A stretch of DNA of 64,000 bases, taken from the NCBI GenBank assembly GCA_020048055.1, contig JAIFNA010000006.1, forward strand, positions 62,001-126,000, written 5' to 3'. Made by a program: the position numbers and the translations under genes. Origin of the DNA: Arcobacter sp. GTDB taxonomy: Bacteria > Campylobacterota > Campylobacteria > Campylobacterales > Arcobacteraceae. The notes beneath the pieces are model-generated. The model worked only from the letters and a program-made list of their open reading frames with translations. It made no database searches and was not told where the DNA came from. Position 1 is the stretch's first letter. Each line of letters begins with the position of its first letter. Positions 38,129 to 44,956 of the stretch are shown here, piece by piece.

Positions 38129-39265
38129 ATGGAATCAAAAGTAATACCAATTTATTGTGATGAATCAGGTTTTACAGGAGAGAATTTACTACATGATGAA
38201 CAGACAATTTTTTCATATGCTTCGATATCTTGTGATGAAACAGAAGCAGAAGAATTTGTAAAATATATACTCGGAAAATATAAAATACAGACAACAGAAC
38301 TTAAAGGGACTAACTTACTAACACAAAAAAGCGGTAAAGGTAAAGAAGCTATTTTAGAGGTTTTAAGACATTTTAATGGGAAATATAAGGTATCTATACA
38401 TAATAAGAAATTCGCTTTAGCTTGTAAATTTTTTGAGTATATTTTTGAACCAGTTATAGCAAGTTCAAGTACCTTATTCTATAAAAATGACTTTCATTTA
38501 TTTATAGCAAATTTCCTATACATGCTTTTTAGTGTAAACGACCTAAATGCTGAACAAATATTTGAAAAATTTGAGAAATCTATTCGAACTAAACAATTTA
38601 ATAAACTAGAAGCTTTATTTAGTGAATTACAAAATAATCACAATAATTTTATTACACCCATGATAGTAGATTTTATTAAAATTCATTATAAAATCATTAA
38701 AGACGAAATTGAGAACTTACCTAAATGGACATTAGATTTAACAACAGCTTCTCTATACATATTATTAGCTCATTGGAATAAAGACAACAATTATTCTTTA
38801 CAAGTTTTTTGCGATAGTTCAAAACCTTTAGAATATGATAAAACATTCTTTGATTGTTTCATTGGAGGAAATGAAAAAGTATATAGTCCATATATTAAAA
38901 CTACTATTCCTCTTACTTTTAATTTACTAGAGGGAATAAATATGGTTGATTCAAAAACAAGCTATGCAATACAAATTGCTGATATTATATCCGTAGCATA
39001 TGCTTATGCATTTAAGAATGATGATGATTTTTCAAAACAAGTTCAAGGAATTGGAAAAAAATTTTATATAGAAGGAAATATTTTTCCAGATTTTGATTAT
39101 CTTAAATTTGAAAAAAGTTCTGTTCAATTAAATATCATGATATTAAAGGAACTACATTTTAGAAGCAAAAATAAAATTCCTTTATTATCAAACTTTCAAG
39201 AGACAATAAGAGAGATGAATATTCAATTAGTTCTCCAACAATTCATAATAGCCCAAAAAAATTGA
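38129..39265 (+). CDS. DUF3800 protein (RNase H-like fold, putative nuclease)
   Basis: A 378-aa protein with the DUF3800 signature IPIYCDESGFTGENLL at residues 7-22 (Asp11-Glu12). A C-terminal acidic block, VDSKTSYAIQIADIISVAYAYAFKN near residue 275-300, carries the second conserved Asp (ADI). Families with this YxDESG...Q-x-A-D pattern are predicted RNase H-like enzymes and are common in defence islands and mobile elements; activity is mostly untested. It sits alone between tnsA and the right end, on the opposite strand to the tns genes. It reads toward the transposon end, with over 250 bp of spacer. Confidence 0.8.
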   Translation: MESKVIPIYCDESGFTGENLLHDEQTIFSYASISCDETEAEEFVKYILGKYKIQTTELKGTNLLTQKSGKGKEAILEVLRHFNGKYKVSIHNKKFALACKFFEYIFEPVIASSSTLFYKNDFHLFIANFLYMLFSVNDLNAEQIFEKFEKSIRTKQFNKLEALFSELQNNHNNFITPMIVDFIKIHYKIIKDEIENLPKWTLDLTTASLYILLAHWNKDNNYSLQVFCDSSKPLEYDKTFFDCFIGGNEKVYSPYIKTTIPLTFNLLEGINMVDSKTSYAIQIADIISVAYAYAFKNDDDFSKQVQGIGKKFYIEGNIFPDFDYLKFEKSSVQLNIMILKELHFRSKNKIPLLSNFQETIREMNIQLVLQQFIIAQKN

Positions 39266-39369
39266 AAAATTTGTTCTAGATTTTTATTCTCTTAGAGAAG
39301 AAGATGAGCAAAAAATACGAAAATTTTCTCCTTGAATGACTTTATATTATGACATATAAATATAATTAT

Positions 39370-39509
39370 CCAGTATTATCATTATTTAATAGATCATTAT
39401 CAATATTTTACATATTTATTTAAACTTTTAAGATTGGTATATTTAACATGAAATACTGTAAAATCCAAAGAAATTAAGGGATTTCATGCTTAAAATATCA
39501 TTATCAAAT
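39370..39509. promoter_or_regulatory. three TnsB/TniA-type binding repeats in the right end
   Basis: ATTATCAtt-type cores, the reverse complement of the left-end repeats, occur at about 39374-39386, 39392-39404 and 39497-39509. One is at the tip and two are about 100-130 bp inside. This spaced arrangement resembles the left end of Tn7, in contrast to the dense mnmG-side end. Confidence 0.75.
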
Positions 39510-39525
39510 TTTAATGTATCTTACA
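39499..39525. repeat. right terminal inverted repeat
   Basis: Starts CATTATCA and ends GTATCTTACA. Its reverse complement matches the left tip (23298-23324) at 23 of 27 positions. The adjoining 39498-39516 is a perfect 19-nt inverted copy of 23349-23367. Confidence 0.93.
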
Positions 39526-39530
39526 TGAGA
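39526..39530. repeat. target-site duplication, right copy (TGAGA)
   Basis: TGAGA follows the right transposon tip directly and equals 23293-23297. Confidence 0.93.
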
Positions 39531-39542
39531 ACGAAGAAATAG
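39531..39542 (+). other. displaced native 3' end of mnmG
   Basis: ACG AAG AAA TAG, read in frame after ...ATG AGA from the duplicated TGAGA, gives the original MnmG ending R-T-K-K-stop. It is now separated from mnmG by the 16.2-kb element and is untranslated. Confidence 0.85.
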
Positions 39543-39610
39543 TAATTTATGAGGTAAGAAGTTCTCATTCAGGAGAGTGGAACGATAAAAAATAAAGGAC
39601 AAATTCAATA

Positions 39611-40300
39611 ATGGAACAATTTGAATATCTTAGTCAAGAAATAATTAATAAAGAACAAAAAAGTAATTATATAAAACTTGAAAGCATATTGACTAATATT
39701 ATTAGAAATATTAAATCGACCACACAATTTGATTTTAATAGACTAGAAGCAGTAAAAGCTTTAAATGTTGTGAAAAGTTTTTCGACTACATACAATTTGA
39801 AAAAAATTAATCTTGATAAACTACCTAAAGAAAGAAGTGAATATATTGAAAGATTAACAAATTATTTGGAAGAAATATTACTAGATGATGATATTAATAT
39901 GTATGTTGATTTATTTGTAAAAACAACCGAAGGAAAACTTTCAGACAAAGAATATGAAGAAATTCAAAATATGATACAAAATATAAAACAAACTGTCAAT
40001 AAATCAACTACACTTGACGTAAAATTAAGACAAATGATATTGGATAAAATAAATGAGTTAATATCAACACTTGATCAATCATTAACAAAAATAGAAAAAG
40101 CAAAATTTATTGTAAATGAAATTAATGGAATGATTAAAGCTACTCATGATGATGTATTAAAACCGATTGCAGAAACATTTACAAATATAATAAATAAATT
40201 AAATCCACTTAAAAAAGAAAATAAACAAATTGAACATAAAGAAGATATTGTAGATGTTGAAGTCACAATTATAAATCAAATTGAAGATAAATCGGAATAG
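39611..40300 (+). CDS. unrecognised helical/coiled-coil protein
   Basis: A 229-aa cytoplasmic protein, almost wholly charged and helical with Ile/Leu/Lys/Glu heptad-like patterns. No transmembrane segment, Cys, or known catalytic motif is visible. The C-terminal 30 residues are very acidic and polar (KKENKQIEHKEDIVDVEV). AAAGGAC precedes the ATG. It lies just outside the transposon, right after the displaced mnmG stop, and before a repeat region and ccdAB, so it belongs to a small accessory patch. I cannot assign a function. Confidence 0.55.
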   Translation: MEQFEYLSQEIINKEQKSNYIKLESILTNIIRNIKSTTQFDFNRLEAVKALNVVKSFSTTYNLKKINLDKLPKERSEYIERLTNYLEEILLDDDINMYVDLFVKTTEGKLSDKEYEEIQNMIQNIKQTVNKSTTLDVKLRQMILDKINELISTLDQSLTKIEKAKFIVNEINGMIKATHDDVLKPIAETFTNIINKLNPLKKENKQIEHKEDIVDVEVTIINQIEDKSE

Positions 40301-40322
40301 TAAATAATTTTTCTCCTTCGTT

Positions 40323-40496
40323 TGTATACAAAAATACAAATAACTAAAGAAGTTTAAATTACGACACAAACTGTAAAATATTTTCACTCGTTCCCATCGT
40401 TTCTCCTTGTTCCCATCGTCTTTTCGTTGGGAATGCATACAAACACACAAATAACCAACAAAGTTAAAATTACGACACAAACTGCAAAATATTTTT
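40323..40496. repeat. imperfect 62-bp direct repeat pair with a TTCCCATCGT spacer
   Basis: Segments 40323-40384 and 40434-40496 are near-copies sharing ATTACGACACAAACTG and AAAATATTTT, with scattered substitutions. The spacer holds TTCCCATCGT twice (40391-40400, 40410-40419) and the opposed GTTGGGAA (40426-40433). The repeats create a chance minus-strand frame of about 93 codons whose peptide is internally repeated (CRNFNF / CRNLNF). It looks like a dispersed intergenic repeat; the origin is unknown. Confidence 0.7.
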
Positions 40497-40572
40497 ATTG
40501 ACGCTGATTTTCCCTTAACAGATAATATTTATGATAAAATTCAACATCAATTATGCACATAAGGAATACACG

Positions 40573-40818
40573 ATGACAATGCTATATGATAAATCACTTA
40601 GAAAAAAAGCGACAAATGTAAGTATAAATAGTGAGCTTTTAGAAAAAGCAAAACAACATAAAATCAATCTTTCTAGCACTTTGGAAAAAAGTCTTGAAAT
40701 ACTCCTTTTGGAAAAAGAAAAAGAAAATTGGAAATTAAATAATCAAAATGCTTTAGATGACTACAATACAAGAGTTCTACAAACTGGTGTATTTAGCGAT
40801 AATATAAGAAGTTTTTAA
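40573..40818 (+). CDS. ccdA: CcdA-type antitoxin
   Basis: An 81-aa protein with the CcdA/ribbon-helix-helix opening (ATNVSINSELLEKAKQHKINLS), which binds operator DNA. An acidic, flexible C-terminus (WKLNNQNALDDYNTRVLQTGVF) should wrap the toxin. The frame extends 14 codons upstream, but AAGGA at 40561-40565 supports the ATG at 40573. The stop overlaps the toxin start by one base, the usual coupling for toxin-antitoxin pairs. It probably autorepresses with CcdB. Confidence 0.88.
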   Translation: MTMLYDKSLRKKATNVSINSELLEKAKQHKINLSSTLEKSLEILLLEKEKENWKLNNQNALDDYNTRVLQTGVFSDNIRSF

Positions 40819-41123
40819 TGGCACAATTTGATGTTTACACAAATACAAGCAAAGAGACAAATGATGAAATACCATATCTTCTTGATATTCAAAACGATAT
40901 TTTAAAAAGTTTAAATACAAGAGTTGTAGTACCCTTAGTAAAAAATCAAAAAACAATTACTCACTTGACTCCGAGCTTTACAATTGAAGACACCGAAGTT
41001 GTAATGTTTACTATGCAACTTGCTGGGATACCATCTTCCGTGCTTGGTGATAAAATTTGCAACTTAAAAGAAAAAAGAACTGAAATTTTAAATGCTATAG
41101 ATTTTATGATTAGTGGGTTTTAA
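40818..41123 (+). CDS. ccdB: CcdB-type gyrase-targeting toxin
   Basis: A 101-aa toxin matching CcdB along its length: AQFDVYTNT opening, LLDIQNDILKSLNTRVVVPL, MFTMQLAGIPSSVLG and the C-terminal NAIDFMISGF. CcdB traps the GyrA subunit of gyrase on cleaved DNA. The F-plasmid protein ends WGI; here the Trp is replaced (SGF), as in the Vibrio fischeri CcdB type, which ends ITGI as I recall. It sits 20 kb from gyrB on the chromosome, so addiction or stabilisation of this patch is plausible. Confidence 0.88.
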   Translation: MAQFDVYTNTSKETNDEIPYLLDIQNDILKSLNTRVVVPLVKNQKTITHLTPSFTIEDTEVVMFTMQLAGIPSSVLGDKICNLKEKRTEILNAIDFMISGF

Positions 41124-41254
41124 AATATTCAAGAACTTATAAGAGTTATCTGCTTCCAAAATCAATGTTTTTAGATAATCTCCAAAATGAGATTAACCAT
41201 ACAATTAGAAGAGAACAGTTAAAATTCAGTATCTTTTTAAAAGGCAATCCGTGA
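41114..41254 (+). pseudogene. 3' remnant of an unidentified gene
   Basis: An open frame of about 46 codons without a start runs from the ccdB 3' end to TGA 41252-41254, overlapping the next gene's GTG start (GTGA). The peptide looks protein-like (YLLPKSMFLDNLQNEINHTI, then REQLKFSIFLKGNP). Its 4-bp overlap with the next gene suggests the real 3' end of an operon neighbour that lost its 5' part when ccdAB arrived. I do not recognise the family. Confidence 0.42.
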
Positions 41255-41538
41255 GTGATAAACAAACAATCAAAATAGAAAATGTAAAATGTGGTGGTTG
41301 TGCAAACACTCTCAAAAAGGCTCTTTTTGAGGAGTTTGGGGAAGTGGAAGTCAATCTTGAAGTTATGCCACGAGAGATAACTTTGAAGATAGAAGAAAAC
41401 CAAATTGAAAGCTTAAAAACAAAGCTTAAAGCTCTTGGGTATCCTTTTTCATCAGAAGAACTAAATACAATTGAAAAAATAACAACAATAGCAAAGAGTT
41501 TCGTTTCTTGTGCTATTGGAAAGATGGATAATAAATGA
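41251..41538 (+). CDS. heavy-metal-associated (HMA) domain protein
   Basis: A 95-aa protein with one HMA fold. KIENVKCGGCANTLKKAL carries a C-x-x-C pair like the metal site M-x-C-x-x-C of copper chaperones, but without the Met and with GG between the Cys. The C-terminal 30 residues add a helix. It probably binds a soft metal and passes it on, but no P-type ATPase is adjacent. GTG start overlapping an upstream remnant. Its 3' end overlaps the next gene by 4 bp. Confidence 0.8.
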   Translation: MSDKQTIKIENVKCGGCANTLKKALFEEFGEVEVNLEVMPREITLKIEENQIESLKTKLKALGYPFSSEELNTIEKITTIAKSFVSCAIGKMDNK

Positions 41539-42371
41539 ATATATATATTTACGCAAGAAGTGGACACAATTTTGGCTTAGAAAACATAAGAAGATGCTCA
41601 GCAATCTACAAAAGATTAGCCCATCTTGACCCGCTTTTAGCAACAGCAGATTATAGAGCAGCTAGTTTTGCCAAAAGTGAACTGGGAGTTAAAAAAGGTT
41701 TAGGTGTCGATATCATAGGAAATCTTCCACACATGATGAGACGAAAAGATATTTTGATATTTGATTCGTTTGAGCCTAGTGAAACTATGAGAATCTATAT
41801 GAAAGATTTTTGTGAGATTTTACTTGAGGTGGGAGTTGATATCCCTTATGACATCATCGATGATACATATTTTACAAAAACAAAAACAATTAATGAAAAA
41901 GGCTTTTTTTTCGCAGATGATGATTATGAAGCGGAGATGCTTGAGCTTACAAAGGATTGTAAAAATAGTGATATTCCAATATTGCTTGGACACTACTTCT
42001 TCCTTGGGAGTGAAGATAAATTGGCTCCATTTTTTAGTGAAATTTATGAAGATGAGGATTATGAGAAGTTTATAAAAGGGACAAAATATCTCCTTACATC
42101 TTCAGTTCATAGTGCATTGGAATCTTTGGCGAGTGGGAATAATCCTGTATTTTTCAAAAGAAATATCAAACATTACAAAGGGGAATTGCACCTTTTAGAA
42201 AAGTATGAAATACCACAAATAGATGGTAAAAATCTTGATGAAATGATGGTGAATTTTGAACAAGTTATAGCAAATTATCCAAAAACTTGTGAAATTGAAA
42301 AAATAGATACAAGTGAAATCATAAAAAATATTGAAGATACTATGAAAAAATTTGAGGATATCTATCAATAA
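41535..42371 (+). CDS. conserved protein, possibly GT-B glycosyltransferase-like
   Basis: A 278-aa soluble protein. The N-terminus (NIYIYARSGHNFGLENIRRC) resembles a Rossmann strand with a Gly-rich turn. KYLLTSSVHSALESLASGNNPVFFKR near residue 180-205 resembles the donor-binding part of GT-B enzymes (a sugar-nucleotide S-x-x-E-x-x-A-x-G pattern). I do not recognise the family with confidence; sugar transfer is a guess. It is coupled by 4-bp and 1-bp overlaps to the HMA gene and the MORN-repeat gene. Confidence 0.45.
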   Translation: MNIYIYARSGHNFGLENIRRCSAIYKRLAHLDPLLATADYRAASFAKSELGVKKGLGVDIIGNLPHMMRRKDILIFDSFEPSETMRIYMKDFCEILLEVGVDIPYDIIDDTYFTKTKTINEKGFFFADDDYEAEMLELTKDCKNSDIPILLGHYFFLGSEDKLAPFFSEIYEDEDYEKFIKGTKYLLTSSVHSALESLASGNNPVFFKRNIKHYKGELHLLEKYEIPQIDGKNLDEMMVNFEQVIANYPKTCEIEKIDTSEIIKNIEDTMKKFEDIYQ

Positions 42372-43675
42372 TGAAGTATTTATCTTTTATTTTTGCTATT
42401 GCCACTTCGCTTTACAGTGCGAATGTTATGACATTTTATAATGAAGACGAGTTGAACACAAACAAAAATGTAAACAAAAAAATCAAACTAGTAAATACTT
42501 ACTATAATACAGGAGAGCTCCAAACAAAGCTACTTTATGACGAAGAACAAGCTTTCGGAATAAAAACTACTTTTTTAAAAAATGGTTTGATTATCACCGA
42601 AGAGCCTTATGTAAATAATCAGCTTGAAGGTGTTAGGAAAATTTTTTATACAAATGGAAAGATAAGGTTAGAGACAGAATTTGTAAAAAACAATAAACAT
42701 GGCAAACAAACAGGATATTTCGATACTGGTGAAGTTAGAACAATTGAGAGTTATAGAGCAAATCAACTTTCAGGAGTATCACAAAGCTTTTATCTTGATG
42801 GAAAAGTGAAAATAAATACACCTTACCTTGATGGGAAAAAACATGGTACCGAGATAGAGTATTTTGGAAATGGACTTAAAAAACAAGAGGTTGACTATAA
42901 ATTTGGAACTATTAATGGAGTTAAAAAAGAATTTTATACAACTGGTGAATTGTTTAGCAGATTGCAATTTGTAAATAATATTCAAGAGGGAAAATCTATT
43001 TATTATGAAAAAAATGGTCTCGTTAAAAATGAAATTTTTTATAAAGGTGGATTAATCTTTAATTCAGGGGAAGTTTTGACTAAAACAGATAAGAAAAAGT
43101 TAGGGGTAAAAACAGAAGCCAAGTACGACAAAAAAGGTGCAAAGGAAGAGGAGATTCAATTTATTGATGGGAAGAAAAATGGAATGCTTAAGAAATTTTA
43201 CCCAAATGGAGATGTAAGGGAGGAAGTTTATTTTAAAGATGGTTTAGAAGAGGGGGTAAAAAATATTTACTACAAAAATGGTAATCTAAAATCAACAGAG
43301 CCTTACACTAAAGGAAAAGTAAGTGGAATTGTAGCTGTGTATTCGCTTGATAAAACAATTTATAGTAGAGCTAATTATGTAAATAATAAACTAGATGGAA
43401 TAAAGTCAATTTTTTATACAAATGGAACAGTACAAGAGAATAGCACCTACAAAAATGGAAAACTTAACGGTTTAACTCAAATATATTATAAAGATGGTAA
43501 CCTGAAAGAGAAAGTAGATTATCTTGAAGATATGAAAGATGGAAAACAAATTGCTTATCATAATAATGGAAAGATGAAGAGTTTGACAACTTTTGTCGAA
43601 GATAAAGAGGTCGGATTGAAACAGTTTTTCGATACCGATGGAAAGTTGATAAAAGAGGTTATGGTTAATCCATAA
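42371..43675 (+). CDS. MORN-variant repeat protein (YwqK-like)
   Basis: A 434-aa protein with a signal peptide (KYLSFIFAIATSLYSAN). About 15 tandem repeats of roughly 23 residues follow, of the form G-x-x-x-x-F/Y-Y-x-x-G-x-(L/V)-x-x-x-x-x-Y (for example GVRKIFYTNGKIRLETEF). These are MORN-variant/YwqK-type repeats, usually in secreted or periplasmic proteins of unknown role. The frequent label toxin-antitoxin YwqK antitoxin is poorly founded. The start codon overlaps the preceding stop, so co-translation is likely. Confidence 0.8.
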   Translation: MKYLSFIFAIATSLYSANVMTFYNEDELNTNKNVNKKIKLVNTYYNTGELQTKLLYDEEQAFGIKTTFLKNGLIITEEPYVNNQLEGVRKIFYTNGKIRLETEFVKNNKHGKQTGYFDTGEVRTIESYRANQLSGVSQSFYLDGKVKINTPYLDGKKHGTEIEYFGNGLKKQEVDYKFGTINGVKKEFYTTGELFSRLQFVNNIQEGKSIYYEKNGLVKNEIFYKGGLIFNSGEVLTKTDKKKLGVKTEAKYDKKGAKEEEIQFIDGKKNGMLKKFYPNGDVREEVYFKDGLEEGVKNIYYKNGNLKSTEPYTKGKVSGIVAVYSLDKTIYSRANYVNNKLDGIKSIFYTNGTVQENSTYKNGKLNGLTQIYYKDGNLKEKVDYLEDMKDGKQIAYHNNGKMKSLTTFVEDKEVGLKQFFDTDGKLIKEVMVNP

Positions 43676-43690
43676 ATTAAGGGAACAAAT

Positions 43691-44230
43691 ATGGAATTTT
43701 ACAGATTAGAGCATGACAAAAAAGAAAATATAAATAAATTATTATTGGAAATTTCTAATAGATTTGGTGGTAAAAATAATTTTTTACAAATTATTGAAAC
43801 AATGAGAAGGGAAAAAGAAAACCCACTTTTAAATAAAAGTAATGTTTATCACTACACAAATTGTAAAATTAATTGGCAAAAATCTATCCACAAAGAGTCT
43901 TTAAGTGCACTATTTTATGCGGTTAAAAAAGAGGAAAAAGATGGAAATATTCTAAAAAATCTTTCACCAAAAGACTTTAAAATAACTATCAATATGGTAA
44001 AAGCTTTACGAAATTTAGAGTTCGTTTTGACACCTAAGAACGATACAGTTACCGCTTTTTCATTTCCATTGTTTGATGAAGTTGGTGATGATGATGCAAA
44101 AATCGGGATTATTTTTAAGGCTTTCTTTTTTTATCCAGTAGAGTATGTGAAAAAAGCTTTAAGTTATGAAATAAGAGTCAAATTAGACAATAGTAACGAT
44201 TCCTTCGTTGATAGTGATATTACCAAGTAA
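43691..44230 (+). CDS. conserved hypothetical protein
   Basis: A 179-aa soluble protein with no recognised domain. It mixes helical N-terminal segments (KKENINKLLLEISNRFGG) with a beta-rich C-terminal half (LEFVLTPKNDTVTAFSFPLF, AFFFYPVEYVKKALSYEIRV). AAGGG precedes the ATG. Its 3' end overlaps that of the convergent dprA by 48 bp, unusually long for convergent genes. Either it extends truly into dprA, or the end was altered in this lineage. Confidence 0.5.
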   Translation: MEFYRLEHDKKENINKLLLEISNRFGGKNNFLQIIETMRREKENPLLNKSNVYHYTNCKINWQKSIHKESLSALFYAVKKEEKDGNILKNLSPKDFKITINMVKALRNLEFVLTPKNDTVTAFSFPLFDEVGDDDAKIGIIFKAFFFYPVEYVKKALSYEIRVKLDNSNDSFVDSDITK

Positions 44231-44956
44231 TTCATATTCAAATACTTTTGAACCATAGAGGTTTACAGCTTCTTCATAGGTTGGATTCGATTTGCAAAAA
44301 TCTAAAAATTCATCATTTTGAATATTTACCTCTTGTATAAAACCAAGATTTGTTAAAAATTCGTCAATATCAAAGATAGCACTAGCAAAACCCATTTTTA
44401 CAAGTTGATTTGTCCCATCGCTTTCGTTGATTCTGTGTGGTAAAACAAATATCTTTTTACCCATCTTTAGAGCAAATTCGGCACTTCTAAGGCTTCCACT
44501 TAAAAGATCAGCTTGAGTTATAATCAGAACCTCACCAAGGGCAACTACAAGCTCATTTCTTTGTACAAAAGTATAGGCTTTAGCGTTTGTATTATTTTCG
44601 TATGTACTTAAACACAGGGCATTTTTTTCTATATCAGTGATTAGATTTTTGTTTATTGCAGGATATCTTATATCTAAGCCATTCGCCATAACAGCAATTG
44701 TATTGGGCAAACTATTTTGATGAGCTATTGCATCAACTCCCATAGCTCCGCCACTTACAATAACAGCATCAAAAGAGGATAATCTTTTTGCAAGTTCACT
44801 TGTAAATAGTTTGGTATATTGTGATGGTTTGCGTGTCCCGACTATCGATATTTTTCGTTTATTTAAAAGTTCCGCATTACCAATAAAATATATATTTTGT
44901 GGATATCTTTTCATGCTCTCTAGCTCTTTGATATGAAAATCTATTGTGCTGATCAT
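44183..44956 (-). CDS. dprA: DNA-processing protein DprA (Rossmann core)
   Basis: A 257-aa DprA/Smf protein. The Rossmann core shows ISIVGTRKPSQYTKLFTSEL near residue 35, VIVSGGAMGVDAIAHQNSL near 66-84, VMANGLDIRYPAINKNL near 88-105 and VITQADLLSGSLRSAEFAL near 145. It loads RecA on incoming single-stranded DNA in natural transformation. The normal extra SAM and winged-helix domains are missing or minimal, as in other Campylobacterota. It overlaps the upstream deacetylase-like gene by 4 bp (ATGA). Confidence 0.92.
   Translation of the reverse strand: MISTIDFHIKELESMKRYPQNIYFIGNAELLNKRKISIVGTRKPSQYTKLFTSELAKRLSSFDAVIVSGGAMGVDAIAHQNSLPNTIAVMANGLDIRYPAINKNLITDIEKNALCLSTYENNTNAKAYTFVQRNELVVALGEVLIITQADLLSGSLRSAEFALKMGKKIFVLPHRINESDGTNQLVKMGFASAIFDIDEFLTNLGFIQEVNIQNDEFLDFCKSNPTYEEAVNLYGSKVFEYELLGNITINEGIVTIV

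Larger units (their letters stand above)
39266..39610. other. gene-free stretch holding the transposon right end and the displaced mnmG tail
   Basis: This 345-bp gap contains AT-rich spacer after the DUF3800 gene, the right-end binding repeats (39370-39509), the right terminal repeat (39499-39525), the TGAGA duplicate (39526-39530), the displaced mnmG stop (39531-39542), and a short leader before the next gene with AAAGGAC at about 39594-39600. No convincing coding sequence is seen in it. Confidence 0.8.

Noticed and set aside
39531-39596. Protein-like 20-codon frame after the right transposon end (EEIVIYEVRSSHSGEWNDKK)
   Set aside because: No start codon, and its frame stops a few codons upstream inside the transposon tip; the mnmG frame explains the first 12 bases better. 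Could be a trace of an older gene, but not supportable.
40199-40480. 93-codon minus-strand open frame
   Set aside because: It arises from the imperfect direct repeats, overlaps the end of the 229-aa gene, and its peptide is simply the repeat translated twice; no ribosome site.
42371-43675. Toxin-antitoxin role for the MORN-repeat protein
   Set aside because: YwqK-type repeats are often labelled antitoxin in databases, but here the protein has a signal peptide and no toxin partner.
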